A stretch of DNA of 64,000 nt from Bombus terrestris (lineage: Eukaryota; Arthropoda; Insecta; Hymenoptera; Apidae), in assembly GCF_910591885.1 (NCBI RefSeq), contig NC_063273.1, positions 6,324,001 to 6,388,000 on the forward strand, written 5' to 3'. The position numbers were made by a program, and so were the translations under genes. Under the pieces are notes generated by a model. The model was not told the DNA's origin. It worked only from the letters and a program-made list of their open reading frames with translations, and did not search any database. How positions within the stretch are numbered: the stretch's first letter is position 1; each line of letters opens with the position of its first letter. Positions 62,447-64,000 of this stretch are shown one piece after another.

Positions 62447-64000
62447 CTGTACGAACGTTAGGTAGGTAAGAAAATTGGAGGATAAAAGAAAAAGACGTCG
62501 GGAGAAACGGCTTGAGAAAAACCTTGCGAATCGACCGGTGACGTTCGATGCATCGATTCGTTAAATTACATTACACTGCGAATTCCGCGCGAAGTAAGAA
62601 GCTTGCGCATGGAAATCCCTGGAGGATGAACGCTCGGCTTCCTTTTCCTCGTCGGCCATTGATTTCAATCGTACGATCGCCTAACGTCGACCGACATTCG
62701 TCGCCGTGCACCATGGAAAATTACTCGCAGGGAAAAGCCGAGCAGAACGTCTCCTGTTTAATACGCCTTCGATGTTGCTTCTCTAAGAAAAGCCTCGGCT
62801 TATCCGCAATAAAGTTTCTCAGCTAAGAACTAAGGCGGCTTCGCGACGCCATTTAATTTGCAACTCGACTGTTTTATCCAGCTTCGAGGAACGCGAATCG
62901 AATAACTGAAAAACGCGGGTTTACCGTTTGTCGAGAAGAAGGTGCTCCTCGTCTTGTCACTAGCGCTCTCCTAACGCCGATATTTAAGATGATATCATCG
63001 AACACGTGGCGCCTTGTCACGAAAAGTATGATGCTGCTGAAAAGTCCGATACTTTCTATTTTTAACAGAACTACGATATTCCATGTAGATTATGGACTCT
63101 AAATTATGCACGCGTTGCGTCGATACGTTAGCAAACTTTAACGTGCAGTGGAATCGAAACGACCGTAGTTTCCGAATCGAGCAACGCAACAAATTCTTCG
63201 TCGGGACGGGGCCGCAACGTTATTGGGCGTCGGGTGCGGCGAATGGCCTCGCTGGTAATTAACAGGGTTACAAAGCAATTGACTAAAGCGCGCCGGCGGA
63301 TGTGCATTTACTAAATGCATTCTACGCCCGATCTTGTCCGCTCCCACAGCGGTGGCAGCCGCGTCTGGCGTCTACCTAAAACTATGCATCCTGGAACGTT
63401 GTGCCTCCTGCTAAACCAGATTCCTGATACCACCAACCATCGATGGCCCTGCAAGGGACGTCTCGAATTTACCGTGCTGAGTTCAGCGATCGCAGCCGCG
63501 ACCGTGCACGGCCTGTTTGCCACGCGCTTAAATATTAAGCGCGACACGCTCGAACGTGGAACGCGTTAAAAGCGTTCTATACGGCGAACACTTTGACGAA
63601 TCGAAATATAGAACCGTTCGATCTCCGTGAATCGCTTAATAAACGATCAATGTCGTTGAGCGTTTGATCGATAGAAGTTTCACGACGAGGAGTCAGCTTG
63701 TGTTTGACCATGTTAATTGAAATAGTCGTATCCGATCGAAAGATAGTTTGGAGGGAAATGATTTTTAATATCTAACGATTAGATCGAATTCGTATACGTT
63801 GGAAATGTAAATTGTTGCACCTTAGATTTCAATGTAGATGCGACTGTCTTGTTTAATATACACGCGGATAAACCGTTTCTCTGCTATCTGGCAGCAACGA
63901 CTCGATTCAAACGAAGGTTGCAAATACGCCCCTTTTCACAGTATCGCAGTTCCGTGCAAAGGAAAAAATGGCGGTGCGATTTGTTCGACGATGGTCATAA

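Larger units (their letters stand above)
46061..64000. other. Region right of the minus-strand gene, largely non-coding
   Basis: I see no convincing minus-strand exon here, so this is either upstream intergenic DNA or a further large intron. It contains transposon ends (46801, 48454-48890), a foldback element (56081-56732), a broken coding fragment (56778-56989), a mariner-type miniature element (58937-59124), an inverted repeat (60887-60999) and a few low-confidence exon candidates on both strands. Apart from these listed items the stretch shows nothing I can support. Confidence 0.5.

Noticed and set aside
1..64000. tRNA, rRNA or CRISPR features
   Set aside because: I looked for tRNA B-box words, clover-leaf pairing and regularly spaced repeats and saw none. 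The tandem repeats present are simple or minisatellite in type.

Overview
This window looks like nuclear DNA from an insect, most probably a hymenopteran such as a bee. The evidence is indirect. Non-coding DNA is AT-leaning but unusually rich in CpG-containing words, exons are short and GC-rich at third codon positions, introns run to many kilobases, and there are TA-flanked (Tc1/mariner-type) miniature elements. I see no bacterial gene organisation, no operons, no rRNA or tRNA and no CRISPR array. Almost all open frames of 60-150 codons here are chance frames in non-coding DNA.

The main content is one split gene on the minus strand, or at most two neighbouring minus-strand genes. It is read from about 45.8 kb down to the left edge of the window and continues beyond it. 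I can support six coding exons in transcript order: 45788-45459, 45304-44614, 22752-22373, 5038-4922, 2321-2131 and 872-683. Splice phases agree for four of the five joins: exon 1/exon 2 (2 nt + 1 nt), 22373/5038 (phase 0), 4922/2321 (phase 0) and 2131/872 (2 nt + 1 nt). The join across the 22-kb gap from 44614 to 22752 does not agree, so an exon is missing there or a boundary is wrong. The product is low-complexity: Ser/Thr-, Gly- and Pro-rich stretches, a recurring short tryptophan motif (acidic/polar residue, Leu/Ile, Trp), three copies of a TTS-G-x-SS motif, a small Cys cluster and a basic helical segment. I do not recognise the family and assign no function.

The gaps between exons (about 1.3, 2.6, 17.3 and 21.9 kb) are intronic. 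They hold transposon remnants, simple repeats, two diverged tandem repeats and a CpG-rich block at 34.9-35.3 kb that could be an internal promoter. Right of 46 kb I find no convincing exon of the minus-strand gene. That region has two possible plus-strand exons (50.9 and 55.7 kb), a foldback element with long inverted arms (56.08-56.73 kb), a frame-broken coding fragment beside it (56.78-56.99 kb), a mariner-type miniature element (58.9 kb) and terminal fragments of a second TA-flanked element family that recurs at least five times across the window.

Exon boundaries were read by eye from splice consensus and reading frame. No alignment, transcript evidence or database search was possible.
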